Of a DNA stretch of 30,025 bases, positions 1-10,395 are shown one piece after another (position 1 is the stretch's first letter; every line of letters starts with the position of its first letter). The notes under the pieces are model-generated. The model made no database searches and was not told where the DNA came from. It saw nothing but the letters and a program-made list of their open reading frames with translations. Position numbers and translations under genes: made by a program. This stretch comes from Oehlia diaphana. Its lineage: Eukaryota; Glomeromycota; Glomeromycetes; Glomerales; Glomeraceae. Location of the stretch: positions 115,554 to 145,578 of the forward strand of contig QZLH01000162.1 in NCBI GenBank assembly GCA_003833135.1, written 5' to 3'.

Positions 1-10
1 TGATCGTCAT

Positions 11-106
11 AAAATTTCCATTTTTGGAAATCCGTGTAACCAAAATTTCGTGATTTTCCGAAATTTCCGGGGAGCCAAAATTTCCTTTTTTGGAAATTTG
101 TGTAAC
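11..106. repeat. Pair of 30-bp direct repeats with inner dyad
   Basis: Positions 11-40 and 77-106 match at 27 of 30 bases. Each copy carries an aaatttcc/ggaaat dyad followed by gtgtaac. Between the copies, related words (ccaaaatttcg, ccgaaatttcc) recur. This resembles the edge of a dispersed repeat or DNA transposon, but no element can be delimited because the window starts here. Confidence 0.6.
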
Positions 107-130
107 TTCACGTGACTCCGATGCAAATGG

Positions 131-205
131 GATTCGGTTTAGATTCGATTAATCGAATCTTTAATCGATTCTCAAGATTCGATTTCGATTGAATCGATTC
201 CAATT
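131..205. repeat. GATTCGATT/ATCGATT word cluster with 20-bp perfect palindrome
   Basis: Positions 141-160 form a perfect 20-bp palindrome (agattcgattaatcgaatct). Further gattcga, atcgatt and gaatcgatt words follow to about 205. The stretch from 205 to the Sel1 stop codon at 419 is AT-rich, with no gene seen. It lies downstream of the minus-strand Sel1 gene, so it is 3' flank rather than that gene's promoter. Confidence 0.6.
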
Positions 206-418
206 TTTATCAGTCATAGTATGTTATGCAAACTTAAGATCATATAGTGAAAATTATCGCATTATAAAAGGGGTGTAATAAATAAAGCAATTAATTCACT
301 ATGTTTAAGATAAATATCATAAGTTGAGTGAATAAATAATTTATATAGCCATTAAATATCATTAATATGCGAAATTTTAGTAAATAATCATAATACGGAA
401 CTATAAAAATAAATATTT

Positions 419-2755
419 TTATTGAGTTAAAAGAACATTTAAATTCTCTTGAACATCTAAACATCCATTTTCTATCACCTTCTTATACCAATAAATAGCA
501 TTTTCTATATTTATATCAGTTCCTTCACCTCTCTCATATAAAACTGCAAGATTTTTTTGTGCATTAACATTTCCTTCTGTTGCAGCTATTTTGTATGAAT
601 TAAATGCCTTTTCTTTATTCTTATCTGTACCAATTCCATTTTCATAAAAGTATCCAAGTTTATATTGAGCATCAATAAATCCTTGATTTGCTGATTTTTT
701 ATAAAATTCAAATGCTCTCATGTAGTTTTCACAAACACCCTTGCATAATTCATAAAAATTACCTAACTTAAATAATGCCAATCCATTGTCATTTTCTGCA
801 GCTTTATGGTACCAATAATTAACTTTATCTAAATCATTTACTAATTCCTCATCATTTTCAATAATATCAACTTGAATATTACTGCCAGCTGCTTCGTTAT
901 ATAATTTAAATCCTTTTTCCTTATCAACTTCAGTTCCAATACCATTCACATAGAAATATCCAAGCTGAAATTTCGAATGTATTACTCCGTTCTCAGCTGA
1001 TTTCTTATAACATTCAAATGCCTTAATTTCATCCTTATATACACCATTTCCTAATTCATAGCACTCACCTAAGTTATATTGTGCATCCCTATTTCCATTT
1101 TCTGCTGCTTTATTAAACCAATAAAAAGCTTTCTCCGTATTTTTTTCAGTTCCTTCACCACTTCCATACATAAATCCCAAACCATTTTGTGCATAATTGT
1201 TGCCTTTTTCAGCTGCTATTTTCCAAGATTCAAATGAACTTGTTTTGTTTATTTCAGTGCCAATCCCATTATAATAACAATATCCAAGTTGATATAGTGC
1301 ATTTAAGTATTCTTGATCTGCTGATTTCTTGTAATATTCAAATGCCTTAAGTTCATTTTTTTCAACTCCTTTACCACTTATATAACAATTGCCCAAATTA
1401 TATTGTGCTACTTTATATCCATTTTTTGCTGCCTTATTATACCAGTAAATAGCCTTTTCTAAATTCATTCCAGTTCCTTTGCCAGTTTCATATAATAATC
1501 CTAAATTACTTTGTGCACAATTATCACCTTTTTCAGCTGCTATGCTATATAATTCAAATGCTTTTATTTTATTAATTTCAGTTCCAATTCCTTTATCATA
1601 GCAATTTCCTAATTCAAATTGAGCATCCAAATGATCCTGTTCAGCTGATTTTTTATAGTACTTAAAAGCTTTCATATCATCTTTTTCTGTGCCTTTTCCA
1701 TTTTTATAATAATTACCTAAATTATATTGTGCAATTTTATTTCCATTATCTGCTGCTTTACTATACCAATAAATAGCTTTTTCTAAAACTATTTCTACTT
1801 CAGCTTCATTTTGGTAGTGATTGGCCAAAGCATATTGTGCTAGTGAATACTCTCCTTTAGCCGATTTTAGATACCATTTAAAGGCTTTCCTAACTTCTTT
1901 ATCAACTCCTATTCCATTTTGATAGCAAATACCTAAATTATATTGTGCATGTAAATCACCCTCATCAGCAGCTTTTAAATACCATTCAAATGCTTTTTTC
2001 TCATCTTTTGTTATTCCAATCCCATTTTGATAACAATAACCTAAATTATTTTGTGCATCAGAGTATCCTCCTTCCGCTGATTTTAAATAAAATTCAAATG
2101 CTTTAAATTCATCTTTCTTTTTTCCTACTCCATATTGATAACAATAACCTAAATTATTTAGTTCTATTAATTTCTTCTTTTCCATTTGAATTTCATTAAA
2201 ACCTTTATCTTGTGATTGAAAATATTTTTCCATAGTATTTATTTCATCTTTACATAAATTTATTTCTAATCCATTAAAATTTTCAACTTGATTATGCGAC
2301 ATTACAACATGAACATTTTCTAAATATCCAAATTCTTTTTCAACCAAATCTCTTTTATACAAAATAATTTCCTTATAGTAATAAAATGATAATAAATATT
2401 TTGAAATAATAATATTTAATAATTGATACATAGAAATTAAATTTTTATTTTCGTTATTAATTGATAGTAAGTATGATTTCAATGATTTATTTTTGTCGAT
2501 AACTGTATCACCTATACCATGATCATAAAAAAATCCTATTAAACTTGAAAACCAATTATCATTTTCTTCATGATTTTCCATTAATTTTAAAATTATTTCA
2601 GGATTTTTTTCTTTATTGTTAAAGTAATCTTGTACCCATTCTTTTAAAATATCCTCAAATTTTTTATAATTATCTAATTTTATGATACAATGATAAAAAT
2701 CTTTTAAAAATTCTTTTAAAAATGTTTCATCATTTAAATCATCATTTGATGACAT
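419..2755 (-). CDS. Sel1-repeat (SLR) scaffold-like protein, copy 1
   Basis: This is an intronless gene of 778 codons. The first ATG is at 2755; the frame is open further upstream to a TTG at 2815, but 2755 gives MSSNDDLNDETFL, matching the start of the paralogue at 14020. Residues 1-190 are a mostly helical, AT-coded region with one degenerate repeat (SLIGFFYDHGIG). From about residue 199 to the end run about 15 recognisable 36-residue Sel1 repeats of the type AQYNLGNCYxNGxGxxKD.KAF.YY.KSA, plus one degenerate repeat (IIENDEELVNDLDK). Sel1 repeats are TPR-like alpha solenoids that bind partner proteins. From repeat 4 on, the repeats cycle through three types (YWYxKAAENG, YYKKSAxQ, LYKIAAEKG). 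No signal peptide, kinase or enzyme motif is seen. I infer a cytosolic scaffold; the partner is unknown. Confidence 0.9.
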   Translation of the reverse strand: MSSNDDLNDETFLKEFLKDFYHCIIKLDNYKKFEDILKEWVQDYFNNKEKNPEIILKLMENHEENDNWFSSLIGFFYDHGIGDTVIDKNKSLKSYLLSINNENKNLISMYQLLNIIISKYLLSFYYYKEIILYKRDLVEKEFGYLENVHVVMSHNQVENFNGLEINLCKDEINTMEKYFQSQDKGFNEIQMEKKKLIELNNLGYCYQYGVGKKKDEFKAFEFYLKSAEGGYSDAQNNLGYCYQNGIGITKDEKKAFEWYLKAADEGDLHAQYNLGICYQNGIGVDKEVRKAFKWYLKSAKGEYSLAQYALANHYQNEAEVEIVLEKAIYWYSKAADNGNKIAQYNLGNYYKNGKGTEKDDMKAFKYYKKSAEQDHLDAQFELGNCYDKGIGTEINKIKAFELYSIAAEKGDNCAQSNLGLLYETGKGTGMNLEKAIYWYNKAAKNGYKVAQYNLGNCYISGKGVEKNELKAFEYYKKSADQEYLNALYQLGYCYYNGIGTEINKTSSFESWKIAAEKGNNYAQNGLGFMYGSGEGTEKNTEKAFYWFNKAAENGNRDAQYNLGECYELGNGVYKDEIKAFECYKKSAENGVIHSKFQLGYFYVNGIGTEVDKEKGFKLYNEAAGSNIQVDIIENDEELVNDLDKVNYWYHKAAENDNGLALFKLGNFYELCKGVCENYMRAFEFYKKSANQGFIDAQYKLGYFYENGIGTDKNKEKAFNSYKIAATEGNVNAQKNLAVLYERGEGTDINIENAIYWYKKVIENGCLDVQENLNVLLTQ

Positions 2756-3440
2756 TTTATTTCGAGAAACTTTATGAGAAAGAAGCCGATAATTAAAGTC
2801 AAGAACGTTTGTCAAACTTTATTAGAGGCAGTATGGATACACTGCATTGTTGTATTACAATTAAAAAATGCGGTGTAATAATGTTTGCAGATTTACGCCT
2901 TTTAAATATAAAGAATCCAAATCACATGATAAACTTAAATACTTACTGCGGTAAAATTTGCTGCAGGCGCAGTAATTTACATGATGATAGTTTTGTTTCA
3001 TTAGATTAGTTTACTTATTCAAATAGATAGGAATAGATTATCTCCAACAGTCCAAATTGATTTGATTGATGAATAAATATACGTCATCTGAACTTTTACG
3101 CAAATTCAATAGCGGGATCTTTTTTTTTATTACGATAACGATAAACTATATCAAAGTTAGTTGCTTATTTATGGATATTGAAGCTAAGTAAGTTAAATAT
3201 TAGAAATTTGCTTGCTGATCTTACATTCGTTATTATATCATAATATAAGAAAATTTTAAGCGAACCTATAAGTTCTTTGCTTGATATATTAGAGAATTAT
3301 TTACTAATTGATATGACGAAACCTTTTCTTTGAATAATTTGGATCAAAAAAAAAAAATAAATAAAATCAAAATAAAAATCAATGTTAATGCTAAATTACA
3401 CTAAATAGGTATGTTTATCTAAGTTCCATTGATATATTTA
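2756..3440. other. Spacer, no gene seen
   Basis: This is the 5' flank of the Sel1 gene and AT-rich spacer. The short frame at 2809-3009 on the plus strand has no recognisable content and overlaps the promoter-side flank of the Sel1 gene, so I do not call it. A run of A with few interruptions lies at about 3346-3361. Confidence 0.5.
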
Positions 3441-3940
3441 TTAAATAATTAAACTATTAAGATGTCCGTTTTTATAATTCCGGCCAAATTGCAAACCGGG
3501 CAGTTTATAAGCTAGTAGATCGTTAGGATGTGTGTATATATGTAGCCGAAACTTGCCGAAAACATGGCCAAATCTAAAAGTTCTGAAATCTGAAACGAAA
3601 CACTGGCCGAAACTTGAGATCAATGTCCGAAACAATTTTATAATTCTGGCCAAATTTTTTAGTGCTGGCCAGAAAAGTTTATAGCCACCGGGAAAGAATG
3701 TTTCATGAAGAAATTTCAAGCTGGTATGAAATCTGTGCCAGGTTACGCCGAATGTATTAGCTTTAGAGTAAGGCGCGGTTTTTAGCTTCACTTGATCACG
3801 TGCAAGCCCGAGGTTCAAAAACACTATTTATCTGAGGGACTCAGTTTTTTTTAGTAGTCCAAAACTTATTTGTCACCTGTTATTTGTCACCGATTTCGGC
3901 GTAACCTGGCACAGGTTTCAAACGTGCAAATTTCAATGCC
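3441..3940. repeat. Repeat-derived block with 26-bp inverted repeat
   Basis: The arms 3727-3752 and 3895-3920 are inverted copies matching at 25 of 26 bases (core tgccaggttacgccgaa), separated by 142 bp. Inside, ttatttgtcacc occurs twice in direct succession near 3867-3891. The block also holds many ggccaaa/ggccgaaa/ggccagaaa words (3480-3670) that reappear at about 4818-4870. The open frame on the minus strand (3441-3824, 127 aa) has no recognisable domain and overlaps one arm, so I read it as repeat sequence. A miniature inverted-repeat element is one possibility, but no target-site duplication could be fixed. Confidence 0.55.
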
Positions 3941-4054
3941 TGTTGTAATGCCGTAGTATACATAGTAATTTATTAATTATAGGGCGCAGTATTACATTTA
4001 AACTTAGTATATAAATTTTATTTTATTTAATTTAGTCAGTTTATTTTATCATGT

Positions 4055-4165
4055 GAGTCCGAAATGACTCTAAACTAAGATATGATTAAGGACCAATTAG
4101 AGTCCGCGATGACGTTAAACTATGGGAAATAAGGATCAATTATAGTCAGAGGTAACGTTAAACGG
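4055..4165. repeat. Three diverged 45-bp tandem repeats
   Basis: Units begin at 4055, 4100 and about 4143. Each reads gagtcc..atgac..taaact followed by a ggaccaatta or ggatcaatta stretch. The third copy is partial. No coding content is seen. Confidence 0.6.
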
Positions 4166-4264
4166 ATAAATTATTTAAATCAGGTGATTCAGAAAGTTAA
4201 GTATTACAGTAGATCATGATGTCAATGAGACAAATCAACGTTTCACAATTAGGGGATTGATCTT

Positions 4265-4380
4265 ATGGAAATAATTTTGCGAATTGTTCAAAATAATGGA
4301 AATAATTTTGTGAAGTGTTGAGAATAATGGAAGTAATTTTGTGAATTGTTGAAAATGGTGGAAATAATTTGCGAAATTAT
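4265..4380. repeat. 31-bp minisatellite, four copies
   Basis: Units of the form atggaaataattttgcgaa start at 4265, 4296, 4327 and 4358, exactly 31 bases apart, with a few substitutions each. The fourth copy has lost a base and drifts off near 4380. Confidence 0.75.
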
Positions 4381-4700
4381 AATATTTTATGGACGAAATG
4401 TTGGAATTTGAAATAAAAAATGGACAATTTGTAGATCAAAACTTTGCGCAGTATCCACTAATTTCGCGCAGTACCCAGATTTACAAGGATGATTTTATTG
4501 GAAGGATCAACAAGCATAAATAGCCAGTATAACCGATTACCCCAAAGAGAGAGGAAGTTTTTCTGAAGAATGAGAAGTTGAAATTTTTGAAATGAAAAAT
4601 TATTATATTTTATAAATTCACATACTAATATTTTATTTTATGTAATTAAACCAAGCATATTATTGTATTTATTTATGTTATTAATAAAGAGTAATTTGTT

Positions 4701-5034
4701 GAGTCCTAAGGTGGCAACGTGACATTAACACGGGCTTAGGTCATCACATTGTGATGAAATTTTGTGATACATTGGTGAAATTTTGTGTTACATTGGTGTT
4801 ACATAAAATTCATAATGCCGGCCAGAAAATTTTGGCCCAACTTTCAACTTTCGGCTGGAGTTTCATTTTGACCGAAGGACAAATCCTTTGAAATTGCCGA
4901 GTTGTATAATGTAGTACACGCCCATTTAACTTAGAAACTATATCGCTAGAGTGCACAACTTCCAGGTTTGTATTACAAAGAGTTTTTTTTAATCCAGAAA
5001 AAAAATCATTTTACCTTTTCTCCCTGTTCTTAAA
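4701..5034. repeat. Dispersed-repeat-like spacer
   Basis: An inverted cctaag...cttagg pair lies at about 4705-4740. It is followed by tgaaattttgtg(a/t)(t)acattgg repeated near 4757-4798 and by ggccagaaaattttggcc-type words shared with the block at 3480-3670. No gene is seen. Confidence 0.4.
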
Positions 5035-5100
5035 AATATTTCCAAAAAAAAAAGATTACCGGTAGATTTCAGTCTATCTTATTACAAAGTGGTCTACTAG

Positions 5101-5665
5101 GCGGCCTTCTAACATATTACGCTAAAAGCGAACAATTCTTTTCTGAAATTCCCCCGGTCTTCCCTGACTACTTTCCCGATAGAACTCTAATACAGTAAAT
5201 TTCTTTATCTTTTCTTGGATTTCTCTGACAATTTTAATCTCTATTTCTGGAACATTAACTCTCTTATTAAGCGGCCTTCTAACTTTTTATGCTCAAAGCA
5301 AAAACTTCTTCCCTAATATTCTCCCTGACTTCATTCCCGATAGAACTCTAATAAATTTCTTTATCTTTTCATGGATTTCTCTGACAATTTTAATCTCTAT
5401 TTCTGGAAAATTAACTCTCTTATTAAGCGGTCTTCTAATTTTTTACGCTCAAAGCCAAAACTTCTCCCCTCTAATAAATTTCTTAATCTTTTCTTGGATT
5501 TCTCTGAAATTTTTAATCCCTATTTCTGGAAAATTAATTTACTTATTAAGCGGCCTTCTAACTTTTTATGCTCGAAGCAAAAACTTCTTCCCTAATATTC
5601 TCCCTGACTTCATTCCCGATAGAAACCTATTAAATTTTTTTATCGTTTCCTGGATATCATTTTCA
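5101..5665 (+). repeat. Four-copy tandem repeat (about 120-170 bp units)
   Basis: The landmark gcggccttct (gcggtcttct in the third copy) recurs at 5101, 5271, 5427 and 5550. The units continue with shared text for acttcttccctaatatt, attcccgatagaac and tggatttctctgac. The third copy has a deletion of about 35 bp. The last three spacings (156 and 123, then an open tail) preserve one reading frame; the first spacing (170) does not, because of a 5-base insertion near 5193. See the open frame described at 5183-5944. Confidence 0.85.
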
Positions 5666-5944
5666 TTTCTCAGATTCGTTTTCGAATGTTGTTATTGCGT
5701 TTCTTCCAACAATTCTTCCAACGATTCTATAGACTATCCTTTAAACTTTAATGGTAATCACGATTTGCTTATCGCACGAAACCATATTGCTCATCGCGCA
5801 GATTCATATAACCCGTATTCAAGGCGATATAATCCGAGTAGCCAATACGGTTCTAATAGTAGGACGGCGAGGTGGAGTCACAACCGAGCAAGTCGGAATA
5901 ATCATATCGTGAGGAATAATGACTATAACTATGGATTGATTTAA
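5183..5944 (+). other. Met-less open frame: repeated hydrophobic segments plus polar Arg/Asn/Tyr/Ser-rich tail
   Basis: One frame (codons starting at positions congruent to 5942 modulo 3) is open for about 253 codons up to TAA at 5942-5944 and contains no ATG. It encodes three near-copies of a segment with FSWISLTILISISG, LLLSGLLTFYAQS and NILPDFIPDR. A tail from about 5700 follows that is rich in N, S, R and Y (for example NPYSRRYNPSSQYGSN) and visibly GC-richer than its surroundings. The hydrophobic parts look like membrane helices. The sequence just before the open part, ctaatacag at 5187-5195, resembles a branch site plus acceptor, so this may be a last exon. It could equally be a decayed gene or a chance frame in a tandem repeat. 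I do not recognise a family. Confidence 0.35.
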
Positions 5945-6155
5945 CTAAAGAGAACCAAAAATGTTATATATTCGCTTATTCCCTGAAGACTTTGCTCGTA
6001 GCTTAATCAGATAATATTTATTCATTACCAATTAAACAAAGTTTAAAAGAAACTGGATTAATTCACCCTTTTTTTTTACAAACGGGCTCTATTAAACGGG
6101 CAAATATAGTTTACGTGAAAGAATTTTGTATTTTATTTTCTTTCCTATACGTATA

Positions 6156-6296
6156 ATGAATTTTTTATCCATAATAGATAACTATCAGGATTATTGCATT
6201 ATAATATTAGATGTCATTTTGTATGATGAATTGAAAGAAATTATTAAAATCGATAGTGATCTGATTATGAATTACAATATCATTCGTCAAAAATAA
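6156..6296 (+). CDS. Small hypothetical ORF or exon, 46 aa
   Basis: An ATG frame of 46 codons ends in TAA at 6294. It begins MNFLSIIDNYQDY and continues with a balanced, protein-like composition (DVILYDELKEIIKIDSD). Nothing identifies a family, and no neighbouring exon could be attached. It may be an exon remnant or chance. Confidence 0.2.
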   Translation: MNFLSIIDNYQDYCIIILDVILYDELKEIIKIDSDLIMNYNIIRQK

Positions 6297-6966
6297 AAAA
6301 ATAAATGTCTTTAACCTAATTTGGATAAATTAAAATATAATCTTGAATAAGATTTGTTGCATATGTTGTTGAGCCTAGTGATGGTTAGAAATTAGCCGAA
6401 TTTGACGCATTGACTATTAATATCCTTATATAAATTTGATTTGTACTGGAGATTTCTTTAAGTATTAACAGAAGCGGGAATTTTTAATTCACTTAACATA
6501 CGAACGTGTTTTGGACTACGAGAACGATTGGATTTTCCTTTTAAATTAAAATACAAAAATTCACTCAAAGGAGGAGTAGATTTATGAGAAATTATAGAAT
6601 TTTTAAAAGAAGAATTAACCGAAATTATGGTATTGTAGGAGGTCGTACACACCGTGCGTACGTACATCTTAGGAGTTATGCACTTGCAAGTGATAGCGCT
6701 AACATGCCAGTGCGTACGTTAATTTCGTACACAAGTTAAGGATGTAGTCATTATATGTGATTTATAATCATTAACGTCATTTTTTTTTAAAAAAAAAAAT
6801 AGTGACGATTATTTAGTTTATATAATACATAATTAATTTTATAACACTTAGAGCTTAGAGAAATAAAAATTCTCCAATCCCTATAACTAAGTAATCGAAC
6901 ATAAAATTTAAAAACAAAATTAAAAGAGCTATACTATTTCTATCTAAAATCTAAATTAATTAGATT

Positions 6967-8259
6967 TCAGTTGTTGCTAATACTAATTCCTTCCGTTACC
7001 TTTCCTATCAGTCTATTTCGTGTTACTATTCCTATAACATTTTTGATTGTATTTTTTTCTAATTTTTTTGTATTTTTATTTGTTTTTTTATTTTTTTTTC
7101 TTTTTTCTAATTCTACTTTATCACCTGACGTGTTGTCTTCACTTGGTTTTTCTTTTCTTTTACGTAAACCTGTCTTCGATATTCCTTCTTTTCCCTCTAT
7201 TTCCTTGATTTCATTGCATCTTGTAATCCAGATTCTTTGTTTAAATTCTTCGTACACGAAATTCCATAGTTTTTTAGTTTTTTAATTACACTTTTTTATT
7301 CTTTAATTTGTTAAAATTATCATTGTATACTCCTTTTAGTATTTCTCATATTCGGCTTTTTCTTCTTAGCACTACCGATGGTTGTTCTGCGATTCTTATG
7401 AGGTCAAAGTTTATATTTCTCAAAATTTTAACTTCGTCCTGTAAATCTTTTTCTTCTAAGTTTCAAATTTATAGATCGATTCTTGCAGAACTTTGTCTAT
7501 TGATGTTGCATTCGCTTCACATAGCCAAATATGTCCCCACTTTTCGACCTCATTCCTATCACATCTTTTACAAATGTCATTTTCTATCTTATTCGTACCT
7601 CGTTTAAATAAGGTATCATAAGATGGCAATTCCTTTAATAAATTTTTTATACAATACAATCTATCTCTCATATCTTGTTGGTTACTTTGTCTCCGGGTGT
7701 AACTAATCCCGTTACTGACATATTCCAAAGTTGATTGCCAGTCAAATTCTTTTTTGAAATTATACATAAGTAGATCGTCTAATTTCTCGCTATTAAGAAT
7801 TTTTCTCCATTTTCTAAACCTCCTGTTACAACACGTTTGTTCAAAATTAAATTGCCTCTTCTACAAAATGAATATTATATTTTATCGTTGATTTTCCTTT
7901 CCCCTTCATTTAATGTTTTTCTCGCTTCTTTCCTTACTAGTTCTTCCATCATTTTACGTTCTTTGTCATTGTAGTCTATTATATAATTATTAACTAGTAA
8001 TTTTTTCTATAAGCAATAGTTCTATATAAAAGTCACTGTCAATTTTTCTCCTATTGCTTAAATTATTAGTGAATCCGTATAATAATTTCATTATAATTTC
8101 GTTCATTCCTAGAATTACATCACTTTCTTCGTTAATTACTAGTAAACCAATGATAATACTTCTTATTAGTATTTTGAATTCATTTTCATTAGTACATTCA
8201 TATTGAGCTAAGAACTTCAATTCATTTTGATTATTGATCCTATTTATTGAATTGTCCAT
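6967..8259 (-). pseudogene. Decayed non-LTR retrotransposon (LINE), C-terminal end of the RT polyprotein
   Basis: Three minus-strand pieces in successive frames read as one degraded protein tail: 8259-7990 (FLAQYECTNENEFK), then about 7985-7456, then 7257-6967. The middle piece carries RRFRKWRKILN at about 7800-7835, ELPSYDTLFKR, and a zinc-knuckle-like CKRCDRNEVEKWGHIWLC at about 7572-7519. The last piece has WITRCNEIKEIEGKEGI followed by a lysine-rich stretch. The layout (post-RT helical region, CxxC...HxxxxC knuckle, then W-x-x-RC and basic tail) is that of fungal LINE C-termini as I know them. Frameshifts and stops separate the pieces, and no RT catalytic FADD-type box is present, so this is a 5'-truncated dead copy. 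Confidence 0.65.
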
Positions 8260-10395
8260 ATTATGTTATAACGATATGTTCTTTTTCCTTCTTTGTTTAT
8301 ATATCATTAACGTCATCATTTTGCGATACTATAGATAATAAAATACAAGTCGATCTTTTCATGATATTCTATTCGAGATATCAATATACTATTATTATTG
8401 TTACCACTAATTTTTGACGGTCCAGGGAGTAGTAACAGAAGGATAAATAACAATTTTATATCAATCGGTTAGCAATCGGTAATAAAGTGTTAGGATTTGG
8501 GTAGATAGCGTATTTATGATAAATAAATAGACAGTATTCAGCAAACAATATATATAAAATATCGGTAAATAATGTATATAAAATTAATAACGATGATTCA
8601 CGAAATATAATGATAAAATTAATAAAAAGTGTTTTATGAAGAAATCGGAAATGATCAACGGGTATCTTTTATTAATGAACAAACAAATGGACAATATTAG
8701 TGCCTCAATCGGCGCTTTGTAATATTCCAACTATCCTATTTTTACAATTAATAAACAAAAACCCGACTGCTCTTCCTATTCAAAATCCGCGACAATTTTT
8801 GTCTTAATGACAATTATTGGGCCAATTTTGTCGATCAGCCAATTTTGTCCAATTAAGCCTTAACCAAGCCTTCCCAGCCTCCCATTACCTAATCTTCCGA
8901 TTCCTGTTTATAGTCCCATTAAATATTATACATAAAATTAAACTATATATAAAAAATAATAATAATAATAATAAAAAAATAAACTAAATTAAACACAAAT
9001 TCGCGCAACATTATCAACCCATTTCCAATTATGCCATTATCAATAGAATCCACTTCTATCAAAATGTTATTTTGATGAATGTTTTCAACTCTAGAATAAT
9101 CGTTTAAACGTAATTACGATGAATATGCCAATTTTTGCGCGTGTATATATATATATATATATTTTTTGAGAAATATTTACAAAATATATAGTATATGTAT
9201 ATGTAAATGTCGGTATATTTACTTTTTTTTTAAAAAAAATTATTTTTTAAAGATTTTTTTTTCCACGACAGATAAAAAATAACTTCTATAAGAGAAAATT
9301 TTTTATGCCTTGAGGCTTAAAAAAGGGAATAATTGAAATTTGAAAATGATGGAATATTGAAATAGTTATTAATTTCTTAATTTGTTTATTCCGAAACAAA
9401 TAATGTGTGTATGTGTGTGAGATGAAATATTATTTTTTTTTCGATAAATATTAAAATTTTTTTTTGTTTAATCAAGAGCAGCTCAAAGATTTATACATAG
9501 TACTATATATATAATATATATAGCAATAAAAAAAAATTTAAGAGTAAAAAAACAAAGAAATAAAAGAAAATAAGGAGTTCAATGTAAAAAGTTTTACTTT
9601 TATTAACAATTTATTCAATTTACTGTTATACTGTATATAAGAATCTTGTGCGTTCGATGGACATTTTCAAAGAAGAATTTATTCGTCAATAAGATGAATA
9701 AATGAAGAACATTATCTTTCATTGATAGCCTAATGAGATGAATAACAGTCTATGATCATATTACAATTTCTAAATAACAAATTCCGGACTCGTATTTGTA
9801 ATAGTCAGACTTCCTTTGTAAGTCGTTCTCTTTCAGAGAACTAGCTTACTCTACACGTAGTCGTAAAAATCTCTATTTTATATTGCCTTAAACTGATACT
9901 AAAGAACATTAAAACACAGGTAAAATAAGACGTAGAAATAAATTAAGGGATAATTCATAAAAGTAACAAGAGAAAAAATCTGAATCCAACCGTGTTCAAC
10001 TGTTCTGAATAAACAGTTGGAACACCACGCACCTAGAAAGTACACAAAAATCTACTTTGAATTCTTGGAATCTTTCCTTACTAATGGTCTATCTATGAAC
10101 ATGTCAATATACATATGTTGGTGGTAAGAAATGTTTTTTGTTAGTCTATATTACGTTTAATAATTTGAGTTTCGCACTACTAACGAGGTTAATTATTTCG
10201 AATAAAGGAATGAAAGTCAATTTTAAAATGATAACAATCTTTTAATTTTGCAAAATAGTAGTTAAGTTACGAAATTATACTTTAAACATAAAATATTCAA
10301 TTTTCAAATGTATAAAGTCTTTTTAAAGTTTTTAATTTCACATTTTGATCCTACAAATGAATGAGAAGTTGAAAATTTATGAAATTCAATGTACT
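8260..10395. other. Long AT-rich spacer with microsatellites
   Basis: No gene is supported. The stretch holds an (aat)n run at 8957-8973, a (ta)n run at about 9143-9162 followed by T and A tracts to 9265, and a 7-bp hairpin gttctct/agagaac at 9825-9841. An imperfect hairpin, gtgttcaactgtt against aacagttggaacac, lies at 9992-10025. Words of the type ccaattttgtc recur near 8820-8850. Confidence 0.6.

Noticed and set aside
2756..2815. Extension of the first Sel1 gene upstream to 2815
   Set aside because: The codon at 2815 is TTG, not ATG; the first ATG is at 2755 and matches the paralogue's start.
2809..3009. Plus-strand frame of 66 codons
   Set aside because: Short, starts at the 5' edge of the Sel1 frame on the other strand, and has no recognisable motif.
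6458..6667. Minus-strand frame of 69 codons ending MLSELKIPASVNT
   Set aside because: The composition is protein-like in its second half, but there is no family match, no supporting exon, and the first part runs through a gtgcgtacgt repeat.
6971..7607. Plus-strand frames opposite the first LINE remnant
   Set aside because: They are F/L/S-rich mirror images of the lysine- and asparagine-rich minus-strand LINE tail.
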